Assembly (NCBI RefSeq): GCF_021044885.1
Contig: NZ_JAJNOD010000003.1
Location: 186,001-250,000 of the forward strand
DNA length: 64,000 nt
Direction: 5' to 3'
DNA from: Microbacterium nymphoidis
Lineage (GTDB): Bacteria; Actinomycetota; Actinomycetes; Actinomycetales; Microbacteriaceae
The translations under genes and the position numbers were made by a program. Under the pieces are notes generated by a model, which was given only the letters and a program-made list of their open reading frames with translations, was not told the origin of the DNA and made no database searches. Positions 17,198 through 25,638 of this stretch are shown piece by piece. Position 1 is the first letter of the stretch, and the number at the start of each line of letters is the position of its first letter.

Positions 17198-17761
17198 TCA
17201 CGCGGGGTACTGGCCGCGCTTCACCTGAGGCTTCGGCAGACGGATGAAACGCATCTGCATGGATCGCATCGCCGAGTACCAGCCGAGACCGCGCTCGAGA
17301 CGGTCCGCACCGTACTTCGCCGCGAGCTTCTTCTTGACATTGCGAGCGAGGATCAGCATGTCGCCGATCATGAGCAGCACGTAGACGAAGAGGACCATGA
17401 AGGCGATGTAGTAGACCTCGGTCACCGGGATCATCGACGTCAGCAGCACGAGGATCATGATCGGCATCACGAACTCGCCGAGGTGGAAGCCGGCGTCGAC
17501 GTAATCGCGGGCCCAGCGCTTCTGGGGACCCTTGTCGCGGGCAGGCAGATACTTCTCCTCGCCGTTGGCCATGCCGTCACGGGCGCGGTTGCGCTGCTCG
17601 TTGAGGCGGGCGCGTGCTGCGGCCTTGGCCTCCTTGGTGTCGGGCGCGAGGGGACGGCGGCGCGCGGCCTCCTGCTCGGCGCGGGAGGGCGTCGCACGCC
17701 CCTTGCCGACGGCGGGCGTCGCTGCCTCGTCAGGGGTGGGGGTTTCGGCTTTCTGCGCCAC
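17198..17761 (-). CDS. DUF3043-family membrane protein
   Basis: This is a 187-residue actinobacterial protein. The N-terminal half is charged (AQKAETPTPDEAAT, EAAR, LNEQRNRARDGMANGEEKYLPARDKGPQKRWARDYVDAG), and two hydrophobic helices follow (FVMPIMILVLLTSMIP and IAFMVLFVYVLLMIGDMLIL). A basic tail ends in MRFIRLPKPQVKRGQYPA. The KRWARDYVDAG block followed by two helices is the DUF3043 pattern; the function is unknown. GTG 17761 is preceded by AGAGG on the minus strand; longer frames upstream overlap the divergent peptidase gene and are rejected. It is transcribed from a promoter whose -10 overlaps that of the peptidase gene. Confidence 0.85.
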   Translation of the reverse strand: MAQKAETPTPDEAATPAVGKGRATPSRAEQEAARRRPLAPDTKEAKAAARARLNEQRNRARDGMANGEEKYLPARDKGPQKRWARDYVDAGFHLGEFVMPIMILVLLTSMIPVTEVYYIAFMVLFVYVLLMIGDMLILARNVKKKLAAKYGADRLERGLGWYSAMRSMQMRFIRLPKPQVKRGQYPA

Positions 17762-17793
17762 GGATGACCTCTCGTCGTCGTCGGGAACCCTTC

Positions 17794-17806
17794 TAAGATT
17801 ACCCGC
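17794..17806. promoter_or_regulatory. overlapping divergent -10 boxes
   Basis: TAAGATTA at 17794-17801 reads TAAGAT (17794-17799) on the plus strand and TAATCT (17801-17796) on the minus strand. The plus box is seven bases before the peptidase ATG at 17807 and so gives a leaderless message. The minus box serves the DUF3043 gene with a short leader carrying AGAGG. Confidence 0.6.
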
Positions 17807-19225
17807 ATGACCTCTGAGCAGCATCCGCACCCCGAAACGCTGTCCGACTCCGATTCCGCCATCCTCGCCGCGGCACGCGCCGGTGTGCCTGCAGCGCTCG
17901 CCGACCTCGGCGGCCTGGTTCGGATCCCGTCCATCGCCTGGCCCGCCTTCGATCAGACGCAGTTGCAGCGCAGCGCTGCCGCCGTCGCCGAACTCGCCGA
18001 AGGCACGGGAGTGTTCGATTCGGTTCGCGTGACGACGGCGGCGATTCCCGGAACCGACGAGCACGGGCAGCCCGCGGTGCTCGCCACCCGCGCCGCCCGC
18101 AACGGCAAGCCCACCATCCTCCTCTACGCGCACCACGACGTGCAGCCTCCGGGAGATGAGGCGCTGTGGGACACCCCGCCGTTCGAGCCCACCGTGCGTG
18201 ACGGGCGCCTCTACGGTCGCGGCGCAGCCGACGACAAGGCCGGCATCATGGCTCACATCGCCGCCATCCGTGCGCTGGTGGAATCGGCGGGAGCGGACTT
18301 CGATCTCGGTATCGCGATGTTCATCGAGGGCGAGGAGGAGTACGGATCACGATCGTTCGCGCAGTTCCTGCAGGACAACGCCGATGCTCTGCGCGCGGAC
18401 GTGATCGTCGTCGCCGACTCCGGCAACTGGGACTCGCACACCCCGGCGCTCACCGTTTCGCTGCGTGGCAACGCGCGTTTCACCCTGACGGTGCGCACCC
18501 TGGAGCACGCCTCGCATTCCGGGATGTTCGGGGGAGCGGTGCCCGACGCCATGCTCGCCACGATCAAGCTGCTCGGCACGCTCTGGGACGAGAACGGCGC
18601 GGTCGCGGTCGAGGGCCTCACGGTGCGCGACGCAGAGACGCCGGACTACTCCGAGGAGACGTTGCGCGATGAGGCCGGGCTGCTCCCGGGCGTCTCACCC
18701 ATCGGCGACGGCACGATCCTCAGCCGCATCTGGAACAAGCCGTCCGTCACCGTCACAGGCATCGACTTCACCTCGGTGGCCAACGCCTCCAACACCATCT
18801 CACCAGAGGTGACCGTGGTGATCTCCTCCCGTGTGGCACCGGGGCAGCGGGCCCAGGATGCCTACGCCGCCCTGGAGGCGCACCTGCGCGCCCACGCTCC
18901 GTTCGGCGCCGAGCTCACCTTCAGCGACGTCGACTGTGGGGACGGGTTCCTCGTCGACACCAGCGGCTACGCCGTCGACATCGCGCGAGGCGCGATGCAC
19001 GACGGATACGGCCGGGCCCCGGTCGACTTCGGTGTGGGCGGCTCGATTCCCTTCATCGCCGACCTCGTGCGTGACTTCCCCGAAGCGCAGATCCTGGTGA
19101 CCGGTGTGGAGGACCCGCACGCCCGTGCGCACAGCCCGAACGAGTCGCTGCACCTGGAGACGTTCGCCAACGCGATCGCCACCGAGGCGCTGCTGCTGAA
19201 CCGCCTGAACGAACGAACCGCCTGA
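17807..19225 (+). CDS. M20-family metallopeptidase (dipeptidase)
   Basis: This is a 472-residue zinc peptidase of the M20 family, which cleaves dipeptides or related amide bonds. The first metal site is in ILLYAHHDVQPPG (His and the following Asp). The bridging Asp is in LYGRGAADDKAG and the catalytic Glu pair is in FIEGEEEYGS. The dimerisation (lid) domain lies between about residues 205 and 330, and the C-terminal ligand is His in PHARAHSPNESLHLE. No signal peptide is seen, so it is cytoplasmic. The length and PPFEPTVRDGRLYGRG fit M20 dipeptidases rather than ArgE or DapE. It is transcribed from a divergent promoter and lies upstream of erpA. Confidence 0.92.
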   Translation: MTSEQHPHPETLSDSDSAILAAARAGVPAALADLGGLVRIPSIAWPAFDQTQLQRSAAAVAELAEGTGVFDSVRVTTAAIPGTDEHGQPAVLATRAARNGKPTILLYAHHDVQPPGDEALWDTPPFEPTVRDGRLYGRGAADDKAGIMAHIAAIRALVESAGADFDLGIAMFIEGEEEYGSRSFAQFLQDNADALRADVIVVADSGNWDSHTPALTVSLRGNARFTLTVRTLEHASHSGMFGGAVPDAMLATIKLLGTLWDENGAVAVEGLTVRDAETPDYSEETLRDEAGLLPGVSPIGDGTILSRIWNKPSVTVTGIDFTSVANASNTISPEVTVVISSRVAPGQRAQDAYAALEAHLRAHAPFGAELTFSDVDCGDGFLVDTSGYAVDIARGAMHDGYGRAPVDFGVGGSIPFIADLVRDFPEAQILVTGVEDPHARAHSPNESLHLETFANAIATEALLLNRLNERTA

Positions 19226-19252
19226 ATCGGCCCGCAGCTGCGGACGCGCCGG

Positions 19253-19258
19253 TAGAAT
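19253..19258 (+). promoter_or_regulatory. -10 box of the erpA promoter
   Basis: TAGAAT at 19253-19258 lies 39 bases before the ATG at 19298. The short leader carries GGAGG. Confidence 0.5.
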
Positions 19259-19297
19259 CGACACAGCCCGAACGCGGCGACACGCTTTGGAGGAACC

Positions 19298-19657
19298 ATG
19301 ACGGACACCACCCTGGACACGCAGGCGCCGGCGCACGGCGTCACCCTCACCACGGCGGCCTCCGCCAAGGTGAAGAGCCTGCTGGAGCAGGAGGGGCGTG
19401 ACGATCTTCGTCTGCGCGTCGCCGTCCAGCCCGGCGGATGCTCCGGCCTGATCTACCAGCTCTACTTCGACGAGCGCTACCTCGAGGGCGACGAGACCGT
19501 CGACTTCGACGGCGTCGAGGTCATCGTGGACAACATGTCGGTGCCGTACCTGGACGGCGCGGCCATCGACTTCAAGGACACGATCAGCGAGCAGGGCTTC
19601 ACCATCGACAACCCGAACGCTGCAGGCAGCTGCGCGTGCGGTGACAGCTTCCACTGA
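19298..19657 (+). CDS. erpA: A-type iron-sulfur cluster carrier (HesB/IscA/ErpA)
   Basis: This 119-residue A-type carrier delivers Fe-S clusters to apoproteins. The three conserved cysteines are present: one in QPGGCSGLIYQ and two near the C-terminus in GSCACGDSF. Other family features are VTLTTAASAKVKSLLEQEG and the PYLDGAAIDFKDTISEQGFTIDNPNA block. ATG 19298 has GGAGG (19290-19294) upstream. It is next to the cytochrome oxidase operon, as in many actinobacteria. ErpA is the best name by length and motif spacing, but IscA-like paralogues cannot be excluded. Confidence 0.9.
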   Translation: MTDTTLDTQAPAHGVTLTTAASAKVKSLLEQEGRDDLRLRVAVQPGGCSGLIYQLYFDERYLEGDETVDFDGVEVIVDNMSVPYLDGAAIDFKDTISEQGFTIDNPNAAGSCACGDSFH

Positions 19658-19670
19658 ATCCGCACCCCCC

Positions 19671-19710
19671 ACGATCGGCGTCGACCCCGCACGGGGCCGG
19701 CGCCGATCGT
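19671..19710 (+). terminator. hairpin terminator after erpA
   Basis: ACGATCGGCG (19671-19680) pairs with CGCCGATCGT (19701-19710), with inner CCCC/GGGG pairing. CATTTCGTG follows. The rest of the gap to ctaC (to 19933) shows no gene. Confidence 0.7.
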
Positions 19711-19892
19711 CATTTCGTGCACGGACGCGCGTTATCCGATCGTGACGGGACAGGCGATTCCACGGGCGAAGCGAGCCTCCTCGCGCGACGCGCCGGGGGA
19801 GTGCACTCGGATCCGAGCCGAACACGCCGACAGGATGTCGGCAAAACGGCGAACCGCTGGACGGATGGCCTGAACAGCGTGTGAGGTTGCTC

Positions 19893-19898
19893 TAGACT
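19893..19898 (+). promoter_or_regulatory. -10 box of the ctaCDF promoter
   Basis: TAGACT at 19893-19898, about 35 bases before the ctaC GTG. GAAAGG (19922-19927) is the ribosome binding site. No clear -35 box is visible. Confidence 0.45.
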
Positions 19899-19933
19899 GA
19901 GAGTTGACTGATTAGCGATCCGAAAGGTGCATC

Positions 19934-20845
19934 GTGCCGTCCAAACGTCACCTCCGCTGGGCCGCCCTCCCCGTCGGGCTGGGCGCAGGCGCCCTCGTTC
20001 TTGCCGGCTGCACGCCGCAGGAGCTCAACGGTTTCCTGCCCGGCTTCATGGACGACAGCGGTAATGCGCTGCCTCCTGCCACCAACCACACCGAGATGGT
20101 GTCCGGCCTCTGGACCACCTCGTGGATCGTCCTGCTCGTGGTCGGTGCGATCACGTGGGCGCTCATGCTCTTCGCGGCCGTGGCCTACCGTCGCCGCAAG
20201 GGCCAGACTGGCCTGCCCGTGCAGATGCGCTACAACATGCCGATCGAGATCTTCTACACGATCGTCCCGTTGATCCTGGTCGTCGGCTTCTTCTTCTTCA
20301 CCGCACGCGACCAGGCGATCCTGGAGACGCAGTACGAGGACCCCGACGTTTCCGTCATCGCCACGGGCAAGCAGTGGGCCTGGGACTTCGAGTACCAGGG
20401 TGACTCGGCCGACGGTTCGGACGACGTCTGGAGCATGGGCGTTCAGGCCCAGCCCGACAAGGACGGCAACGTCAACCAGGACGCGCTTCCCACGCTGTAC
20501 CTTCCCGTCAACAAGACGGTGAAGATCCAGCTCGAGTCGCGTGATGTGGCCCACTCCTTCTGGATCATCGACTTCCTGTACAAGAAGGACCTCTACATCG
20601 GTCGCGACAACTTCTGGTCGTTCACCCCCACGCGTGAGGGGACCTACCAGGGCAAGTGCGCCGAGCTCTGTGGCGAGTACCACTCGATGATGCTGTTCAA
20701 CGTCAAGGTCGTCAGCGACGCCGAGTACGAGGACTACCTCGCATCCCTGAAGGAGAAGGGCCAGACCGGCTCGATCCAGGACGAGTACGACCGCCTCTCC
20801 AACCTCCCCGGCACCGGGGCGCACTCCAGCGAGGAGGAACACTGA
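19934..20845 (+). CDS. ctaC: cytochrome c oxidase subunit II CtaC (lipoprotein)
   Basis: This is subunit II of the aa3-type oxidase, which receives electrons from the cytochrome bcc complex at its CuA centre on the outer membrane face. The 303-residue protein has a lipoprotein signal peptide with lipobox LAGC (Cys26). Two membrane helices follow at about 57-80 and 97-120. The cupredoxin domain has the CuA ligands in [12 protein letters not shown] and an upstream His in [11 protein letters not shown] 19934 is placed by GAAAGG and by the start of the signal peptide. It is first in ctaC-ctaD-ctaF; ctaE and the qcr genes are not in the window. Confidence 0.97.
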   Translation: MPSKRHLRWAALPVGLGAGALVLAGCTPQELNGFLPGFMDDSGNALPPATNHTEMVSGLWTTSWIVLLVVGAITWALMLFAAVAYRRRKGQTGLPVQMRYNMPIEIFYTIVPLILVVGFFFFTARDQAILETQYEDPDVSVIATGKQWAWDFEYQGDSADGSDDVWSMGVQAQPDKDGNVNQDALPTLYLPVNKTVKIQLESRDVAHSFWIIDFLYKKDLYIGRDNFWSFTPTREGTYQGKCAELCGEYHSMMLFNVKVVSDAEYEDYLASLKEKGQTGSIQDEYDRLSNLPGTGAHSSEEEH

Positions 20846-20846
20846 C

Positions 20847-22586
20847 ATGACGACGACCGTCGAGCCCACGCCGGCTGAGAGCGTCCGTCCCACCACGATG
20901 CCGCCTCGTCAGGCAGCACTGATGAGCAGCACCCGGGTGGAGCAGAAGGGCAACATCCTCGTCAAGTGGATCACGTCCACTGACCACAAGACGATCGGGT
21001 ACATGTACCTCATCGCCTCGGTGATCTTCTTCCTCCTCGGCGGTGTGATGGCCCTCATCATCCGCGCCGAGCTGTTCGCTCCGGGCATGCAGATCGTGCC
21101 CACCAAGGAGCAGTACAACCAGCTCTTCACGATGCATGGCACGATCATGCTGCTGATGTTCGCGACGCCGCTGTTCGCGGGCTTCGCGAACGCGATCCTG
21201 CCGCTTCAGCTGGGAGCGCCGGATGTGGCCTTCCCGCGTCTGAACGCCTTCGCGCTGTGGCTGTTCCTGTTCGGCTCCATCATCGCGGTCGCCGGATTCC
21301 TCACCCCGCAGGGAGCCGCCTCGTTCGGATGGTTCGCCTACCAGCCGCTGGCGAACGCCTCGTTCTCGCCCGGCGCCGGAGGAAACCTCTGGATGGTCGG
21401 TCTGGGTATGAGCGGTTTCGGCACGATCCTCGGTGCCGTGAACTTCATCACGACCATCATCACGATGCGTGCCCCGGGCATGACCATGTGGCGCATGTCG
21501 ATCTTCTCGTGGAACACGCTGGTCACCAGCCTCCTGATCCTGATGGCCTTCCCCGTGCTGGCCGCGGCCATGTTCGCCGCTGCCGCAGACCGCATCCTCG
21601 GATCGCACGTCTACGACCCGGCCAACGGCGGCGTCCTGCTCTGGCAGCACCTGTTCTGGTTCTTCGGTCACCCCGAGGTGTACATCATCGCCCTGCCGTT
21701 CTTCGGCATCGTCTCGGAGATCTTCCCGGTGTTCAGCCGCAAGCCGATCTTCGGGTACAAGACGCTGATCTACGCGACCATCGCGATCGCTGCGCTCTCG
21801 GTGGCCGTGTGGGCTCACCACATGTACGTCACCGGCGCCGTCCTCCTGCCGTTCTTCGCGCTGATGACGATGCTCATCGCGGTGCCGACCGGTGTGAAGA
21901 TCTTCAACTGGATCGGAACGATGTGGCGCGGATCGATCACCTTCGAGACACCCATGGTGTTCGCCCTCGGCTTCCTGGTCTCCTTCGTCTTCGGTGGTCT
22001 CACCGGTGTGATCCTGGCCTCGCCGCCGCTGGACTTCGCGCTCAGTGACTCGTACTTCGTCGTGGCGCACTTCCACTACGTCGTGTTCGGCACCGTCGTG
22101 TTCGCCATGTTCGCCGGCTTCTACTTCTGGTGGCCGAAGTGGACCGGACGCATGCTCAATGAGCGTCTCGGCTACGTCCACTTCTGGATGCTGTTCATCG
22201 GCTTCCACATGACGTTCCTCATCCAGCACTGGCTGGGCGTCGACGGCATGCCGCGTCGTTACGCCGACTACTCGGAGTTCGACGGCTGGACCTGGCAGAA
22301 CCAGGTGTCCACCATTGGTGCCGTGATCCTCGGTGCGTCGATGATCCCGTTCTTCCTGAACGTCTGGATCACCGCTCGCAAGGCGCCGAAGGTCACCGTC
22401 AACGACCCGTGGGGTTACGGCGGATCGCTCGAGTGGGCCACGTCCTGCCCGCCGCCGCGTCACAACTTCACGTCGATCCCGCGCATCCGTTCGGAGCGAC
22501 CGGCATTCGATCTGAACCACCCCGAGGCAGCTGAGGGCTTCGTTCCCACGGCAGCCGACGCGGTCACTGCTGGAGAGGCGAAGTAA
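20847..22586 (+). CDS. ctaD: cytochrome c oxidase subunit I CtaD
   Basis: This is the catalytic haem-copper subunit of the aa3 oxidase, 579 residues with about twelve membrane helices. Ligand motifs visible are the low-spin haem His in HGTIMLLMF, the CuB His and cross-linked Tyr in [13 protein letters not shown], the two CuB His in WAHHMYVTG, and the haem a and a3 His pair in [10 protein letters not shown]. The K-channel and D-channel regions look normal. ATG 20847 is one base past the ctaC stop, giving coupled translation. The C-terminus ends in a soluble tail. Confidence 0.98.
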   Translation: MTTTVEPTPAESVRPTTMPPRQAALMSSTRVEQKGNILVKWITSTDHKTIGYMYLIASVIFFLLGGVMALIIRAELFAPGMQIVPTKEQYNQLFTMHGTIMLLMFATPLFAGFANAILPLQLGAPDVAFPRLNAFALWLFLFGSIIAVAGFLTPQGAASFGWFAYQPLANASFSPGAGGNLWMVGLGMSGFGTILGAVNFITTIITMRAPGMTMWRMSIFSWNTLVTSLLILMAFPVLAAAMFAAAADRILGSHVYDPANGGVLLWQHLFWFFGHPEVYIIALPFFGIVSEIFPVFSRKPIFGYKTLIYATIAIAALSVAVWAHHMYVTGAVLLPFFALMTMLIAVPTGVKIFNWIGTMWRGSITFETPMVFALGFLVSFVFGGLTGVILASPPLDFALSDSYFVVAHFHYVVFGTVVFAMFAGFYFWWPKWTGRMLNERLGYVHFWMLFIGFHMTFLIQHWLGVDGMPRRYADYSEFDGWTWQNQVSTIGAVILGASMIPFFLNVWITARKAPKVTVNDPWGYGGSLEWATSCPPPRHNFTSIPRIRSERPAFDLNHPEAAEGFVPTAADAVTAGEAK

Positions 22587-22587
22587 C

Positions 22588-23004
22588 GTGAAATCCAACG
22601 TCAACCTCTGGTACATCCTCGGCGTCTTCTTCCTGGTCGTCGCGGGCACGTACACCGTCTGGAACGTCGTCGACCACGGTGGTGTGGAGTGGGTCGGCAC
22701 CGTTGCGCTGCTGTTCTCGTTCTTCATGGCCGTGATGGTGGCCTGGTATCTCGGCCGCGTGAACAAGTCCACGGGCGGCGTCCTGCCCGAGGACTCGCTG
22801 ACCGCTGACATCGATGACGGGGACCCCGAGCTCGGTGAGTTCAGCCCGTGGTCGTGGTGGCCGCTGGTCCTCGCCTTCTCCGCCGCCGTCTTCATGGTCG
22901 GCCTCGCGGTCGGGCAGTTCCTTCTGCCGGTCGGCATCGCGATCTTCGCCATCGCCATCGTCGGCTGGGTCTACGAGTACTACCGCGGCTACTTCGCTCG
23001 CTGA
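22588..23004 (+). CDS. ctaF: cytochrome c oxidase subunit IV CtaF
   Basis: This is the small actinobacterial oxidase subunit of 138 residues with four predicted helices (about 5-25, 35-55, 87-107 and 110-130). Family blocks include MKSNVNLWYILGVFF, WNVVDHGGVEWVGT and GELGEFSPWSWWPLVL-like residues (here ELGEFSPWSWWPL), ending YEYYRGYFAR. The GTG at 22588 follows the ctaD stop by one base. It is the last gene of ctaC-ctaD-ctaF, before a strong bidirectional hairpin. Confidence 0.93.
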   Translation: MKSNVNLWYILGVFFLVVAGTYTVWNVVDHGGVEWVGTVALLFSFFMAVMVAWYLGRVNKSTGGVLPEDSLTADIDDGDPELGEFSPWSWWPLVLAFSAAVFMVGLAVGQFLLPVGIAIFAIAIVGWVYEYYRGYFAR

Positions 23005-23017
23005 GCGAACGAGCTGG

Positions 23018-23058
23018 AACGCATAATGGCCGCCCTTCGGGGCGGCCATTGTGCGTTC
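23018..23058. terminator. UUCG-loop bidirectional terminator
   Basis: AATGGCCGCCC (23025-23035) pairs with GGGCGGCCATT (23040-23050) around a TTCG loop. The stem extends as GAACGCA/TGCGTTC with one mismatch. It lies between convergent ctaF and the SRAP gene. Confidence 0.8.
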
Positions 23059-23066
23059 GCTGCTGT

Positions 23067-23780
23067 TCAGGCGGGCAGCGGCAGGATGAGGGAGGGCGAG
23101 TCGTTTCGGACGTTGCCGACGGCTGATCCGACCGGACGGATCTCGAACGTGTCCGACAACTCGGGTGCGGCATCATATGCGGCCTGCAGCACGTCCCGCT
23201 GGTAGTCGACGGTGGGATCCAGCCAGGCATCGGCGTAGTCGACGTCCAGAACCACGGGCATGCGGTCATGGATGTCGGCGAGCGGACCGGCGGAAGCGCG
23301 CGTCAGGATGGTGAAGCTCAGCAGCCAGCGCGTGGGATCGTCATCGGCCTTCGCGGGGTCGCGCCACCACTCGTACAGCCCCGCGAAGAACAGCGGTTCA
23401 TCGTCTGCGGGGTGAATGTAGTACGGCTGCTTGCCCTCCGGGCCCGTGTGCCACTCGTAGTACCCGCTCGCGGGGATGACGGCGCGGCGGTTCTCGAAGG
23501 CGCTGCGGAACATCGGCTTGTCCTCGAGCTCCTCGGATCGCGCGTTGAACGCGCGGGCTCCGACCGAAGGGTCCTTCGCCCAGGAGGGGACGAGACCCCA
23601 GCGCGCGCTCTCCAGACGGCGCGTGGGCGGCTCGGTCTTCACCGAATCCAGCACGATCGCTGCCTGCGCCGTGGGAGCGACGTTCCAGGACGGCGCCGGG
23701 AGATTCTCGGCCACCAGATCGACTCGGAGGACCGAGACGAGCTCGGATCCGACTTCAGCTACGACGAAACGTCCGCACAT
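23067..23780 (-). CDS. SOS response-associated (SRAP) protein, HMCES/YedK family
   Basis: Members of this family form a stable covalent link to abasic sites in single-stranded DNA and so shield them. The 237-residue protein begins MCGRFVV. The catalytic Cys is residue 2, exposed after Met removal. Other conserved parts are ARWGLVPSWAKDP, FNARSEEL (the Asn), IPASGYYEW (active-site Glu) and IHDRMPVVL (active-site His). Start ATG 23780 is fixed by the essential Cys2. A TAGGCT box sits six bases before it. No LexA box was identified. Confidence 0.94.
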   Translation of the reverse strand: MCGRFVVAEVGSELVSVLRVDLVAENLPAPSWNVAPTAQAAIVLDSVKTEPPTRRLESARWGLVPSWAKDPSVGARAFNARSEELEDKPMFRSAFENRRAVIPASGYYEWHTGPEGKQPYYIHPADDEPLFFAGLYEWWRDPAKADDDPTRWLLSFTILTRASAGPLADIHDRMPVVLDVDYADAWLDPTVDYQRDVLQAAYDAAPELSDTFEIRPVGSAVGNVRNDSPSLILPLPA

Positions 23781-23792
23781 GCTCCCAGCCTA
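23781..23792 (-). promoter_or_regulatory. -10 box of leaderless SRAP gene promoter
   Basis: On the minus strand TAGGCT (23792-23787) is followed by GGGAGC and then the ATG at 23780. The spacing is six bases. Confidence 0.6.
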
Positions 23793-23828
23793 GGACCGGG
23801 CACCGACGTTGCGGTGTCGCAGCGCGGC

Positions 23829-24854
23829 TCAGGAAGCGATGCCGTGCTCGCGCAACTGCTGCAGAAGCCCGGCGCCATCGGACGCGCTGATCCACGGGAT
23901 GGTGGAGTGGTCGTCCACGAGGGTGCGTCCACCGGCCAGCACGGCCTCGGTCGCGGAGAGCCGCCGGATCGCTACTGCTGCAACGTTCTCCGGGTGTTCC
24001 TTGGCGAACGCGGTGTAGATCGCGTCGTCGTGCTGCCCGTCATCGCCGATCAGCAGCCACCGGATCTGGGGGAACTCGCGCGCCAGGCGCTCCAGGTTGT
24101 CGCGCTTGTGCTGCTGGCCGCTGCGGAACATCCGGTCGTGCGTCGGTCCCCAGTCGGTGAGGAGCATCGATCCGCGCGGGAACAGGTGACGCTTCTGGAA
24201 CCGTGCGAGCATGGGCGCGATGTTCCAGGCTCCGGTGGAGAGGTAGATCATCGGCGCTCCGGGGTGCGTGCGGACGAGCCGCTCGAGCATCACTGCCATC
24301 CCGGGTACCGGCAGGCGCGCGTGCTCGTTCACGACGAAGGAGTTCCACGCAGCCACCAGCGGGCGCGGCAGCGCGGTGACCATGACCGTGTCATCGACGT
24401 CGGACACCACACCGAAGTGGGTGTCGGGGGAGACGGTGAACGCCGTGGCATCGACGGGGGCGCCGTCTTCGACGGACATCTGGAACCGCTGCCACCCCGG
24501 CTCGAGATCCGCGGGGATGACCACGTCCACCACACCGCCGCGGTCGGTGACGATCTCGTGGCTGACGCCGCCGATCGTGATGCGCACCTGCGCGAAACCC
24601 ACCGGGATGCCCACGAAGCTGCGCCACCCCCGCACGCTGGCGAACTCGCCGGAGTCGCTCGGACGTTTCTTGGGCAGGATCAGCACTCGGCCGAGGACGC
24701 GGACCCATCCGGAACCGCCGTATCCGGGAAACGGGGTGATCGTTGCCCGCAGGCCCCGCTCACGGGCCCGCCGCTCGCGCCAGGCGTGGTAGCGGTACTC
24801 GACACGCGCGAAGGGGTGGATCTTCGCGGGCACATCGGATTCGGGGGAGGCCAT
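23829..24854 (-). CDS. App1-like phosphatase (DUF2183 family)
   Basis: This 341-residue protein ends in the App1/DUF2183 catalytic domain, named after the yeast phosphatidate phosphatase App1. The HAD-type nucleophile motif is FGVVSDVDDTVMVT (DxDxT). Later motifs are IYLSTGAWN, LLTDWGPTHDRMFRSG with QQHKRDNLERL, and LLIGDDGQHD, which contains the acidic motif. The N-terminal part (about 20-130) contains GYGGSGWVRVLGRVL, usual for bacterial members. No signal peptide or helix is obvious. ATG 24854 is seven bases after a CAGACT box on the minus strand. A DedA membrane protein gene lies 50 bases upstream on the same strand. The substrate is not proven; a lipid phosphate is plausible. Confidence 0.85.
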   Translation of the reverse strand: MASPESDVPAKIHPFARVEYRYHAWRERRARERGLRATITPFPGYGGSGWVRVLGRVLILPKKRPSDSGEFASVRGWRSFVGIPVGFAQVRITIGGVSHEIVTDRGGVVDVVIPADLEPGWQRFQMSVEDGAPVDATAFTVSPDTHFGVVSDVDDTVMVTALPRPLVAAWNSFVVNEHARLPVPGMAVMLERLVRTHPGAPMIYLSTGAWNIAPMLARFQKRHLFPRGSMLLTDWGPTHDRMFRSGQQHKRDNLERLAREFPQIRWLLIGDDGQHDDAIYTAFAKEHPENVAAVAIRRLSATEAVLAGGRTLVDDHSTIPWISASDGAGLLQQLREHGIAS

Positions 24855-24867
24855 CACGTCCAGTCTG
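24855..24867 (-). promoter_or_regulatory. candidate -10 box of App1-like gene
   Basis: CAGACT on the minus strand (24867-24862) lies seven bases before the ATG at 24854. It keeps the key A and final T of the -10 consensus. It fits the window-wide leaderless pattern but is weaker than most. Confidence 0.4.
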
Positions 24868-24904
24868 TCACGTCGTCGGCTCGCGGATCGATGTTCGCGG
24901 GGGA

Positions 24905-25570
24905 TCAGTCCTGGCCGGTGGGCCCCGGCGGGTCGTCCTGGAGGTGACGGCGCTCGTTGCGCTCGATCACCTTCTTGGCCACGAACACGACGACGAGGAA
25001 GAACGCGATGATGGCGACGAAGATGTAGCCGGCGCCGTGGATGCGATCGCTGAGTCCCTTGTACGTCTCCGTGGCGACGGCCGTGATGGTGACGTAGAGC
25101 GCCGACCAGATCGTGCAGGCCGGCAGCGTCCAGGCGAGGAATCGCCGATAGCCGAACCCGCTCATCCCCGCGGTGAGGGGAACCAGCGAATGCAGCACCG
25201 GAAGGAAGCGGCTGAGCAGTACCGCAGGGCCGCCGCGACGATTCAGGTAGCGTTCCGCGCGCGTCCAGTTCTTCTCGCCGAGCTTTCGCCCGACCCACGA
25301 CTGACGGATCTTCGGGCCGAGCCAGTGGCCGAGAGCGTAGCCGACGCTCTCGCCGATCAGGGCCCCGATGATGATCACGACGGTGAGTACGAGCCGCTCC
25401 GGGAGGCCCGTGGTGGCGGAGGCCGCGACGATGACGATGGTGTCGCCGGGAACGATCAGTCCGACCAGGACGCTGGTCTCCAGCATGATCGCGACGCCCG
25501 CGATGATCGTGCGCAGGACCGGATCAACCGACTGCACCCACTCCAGGATCGCGGAGACGACGTCGTTCAC
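24905..25570 (-). CDS. DedA-family membrane protein
   Basis: This 221-residue DedA/SNARE-associated family protein is an integral membrane protein with about five hydrophobic segments. Recent work on the family links it to recycling of undecaprenyl phosphate or phospholipids across the membrane. Typical regions are VPGDTIVIVAASATTG, IGALIGESVGYALGHWLGPKI, and FLPVLHSLVPLTAGMSGFGYRRFLAW with the conserved Arg/Gly-Pro-like re-entrant segment. GTG 25570 is placed by a TAGGCT box six bases upstream on the minus strand. The downstream gene is an App1-like phosphatase, so a joint role in lipid phosphate metabolism is possible (inference). Confidence 0.9.
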   Translation of the reverse strand: MNDVVSAILEWVQSVDPVLRTIIAGVAIMLETSVLVGLIVPGDTIVIVAASATTGLPERLVLTVVIIIGALIGESVGYALGHWLGPKIRQSWVGRKLGEKNWTRAERYLNRRGGPAVLLSRFLPVLHSLVPLTAGMSGFGYRRFLAWTLPACTIWSALYVTITAVATETYKGLSDRIHGAGYIFVAIIAFFLVVVFVAKKVIERNERRHLQDDPPGPTGQD

Positions 25571-25582
25571 AGAGGAAGCCTA
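25571..25582 (-). promoter_or_regulatory. -10 box of leaderless DedA gene promoter
   Basis: Minus-strand TAGGCT (25582-25577) is six bases before the GTG at 25570. The divergent pabB promoter lies 45 bases away. Confidence 0.6.
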
Positions 25583-25626
25583 GAACACCGAAGCTGAAGA
25601 CTCGCAGACGAAAGATCACGAGCGTC

Positions 25627-25638
25627 TAGGGTGGAGCG
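25627..25638 (+). promoter_or_regulatory. -10 box of leaderless pabB promoter
   Basis: TAGGGT at 25627-25632 lies six bases before the GTG at 25639. Confidence 0.55.

Noticed and set aside
19711..19890. Search for a small gene or RNA between erpA and ctaC
   Set aside because: No start with a ribosome binding site and no strong structure was seen apart from the erpA terminator.
20712..22958. 748-residue minus-strand open frame opposite ctaD-ctaF
   Set aside because: The translation is His/Asp/Glu/Arg-rich low complexity with no domain; ctaD on the plus strand is unmistakable.
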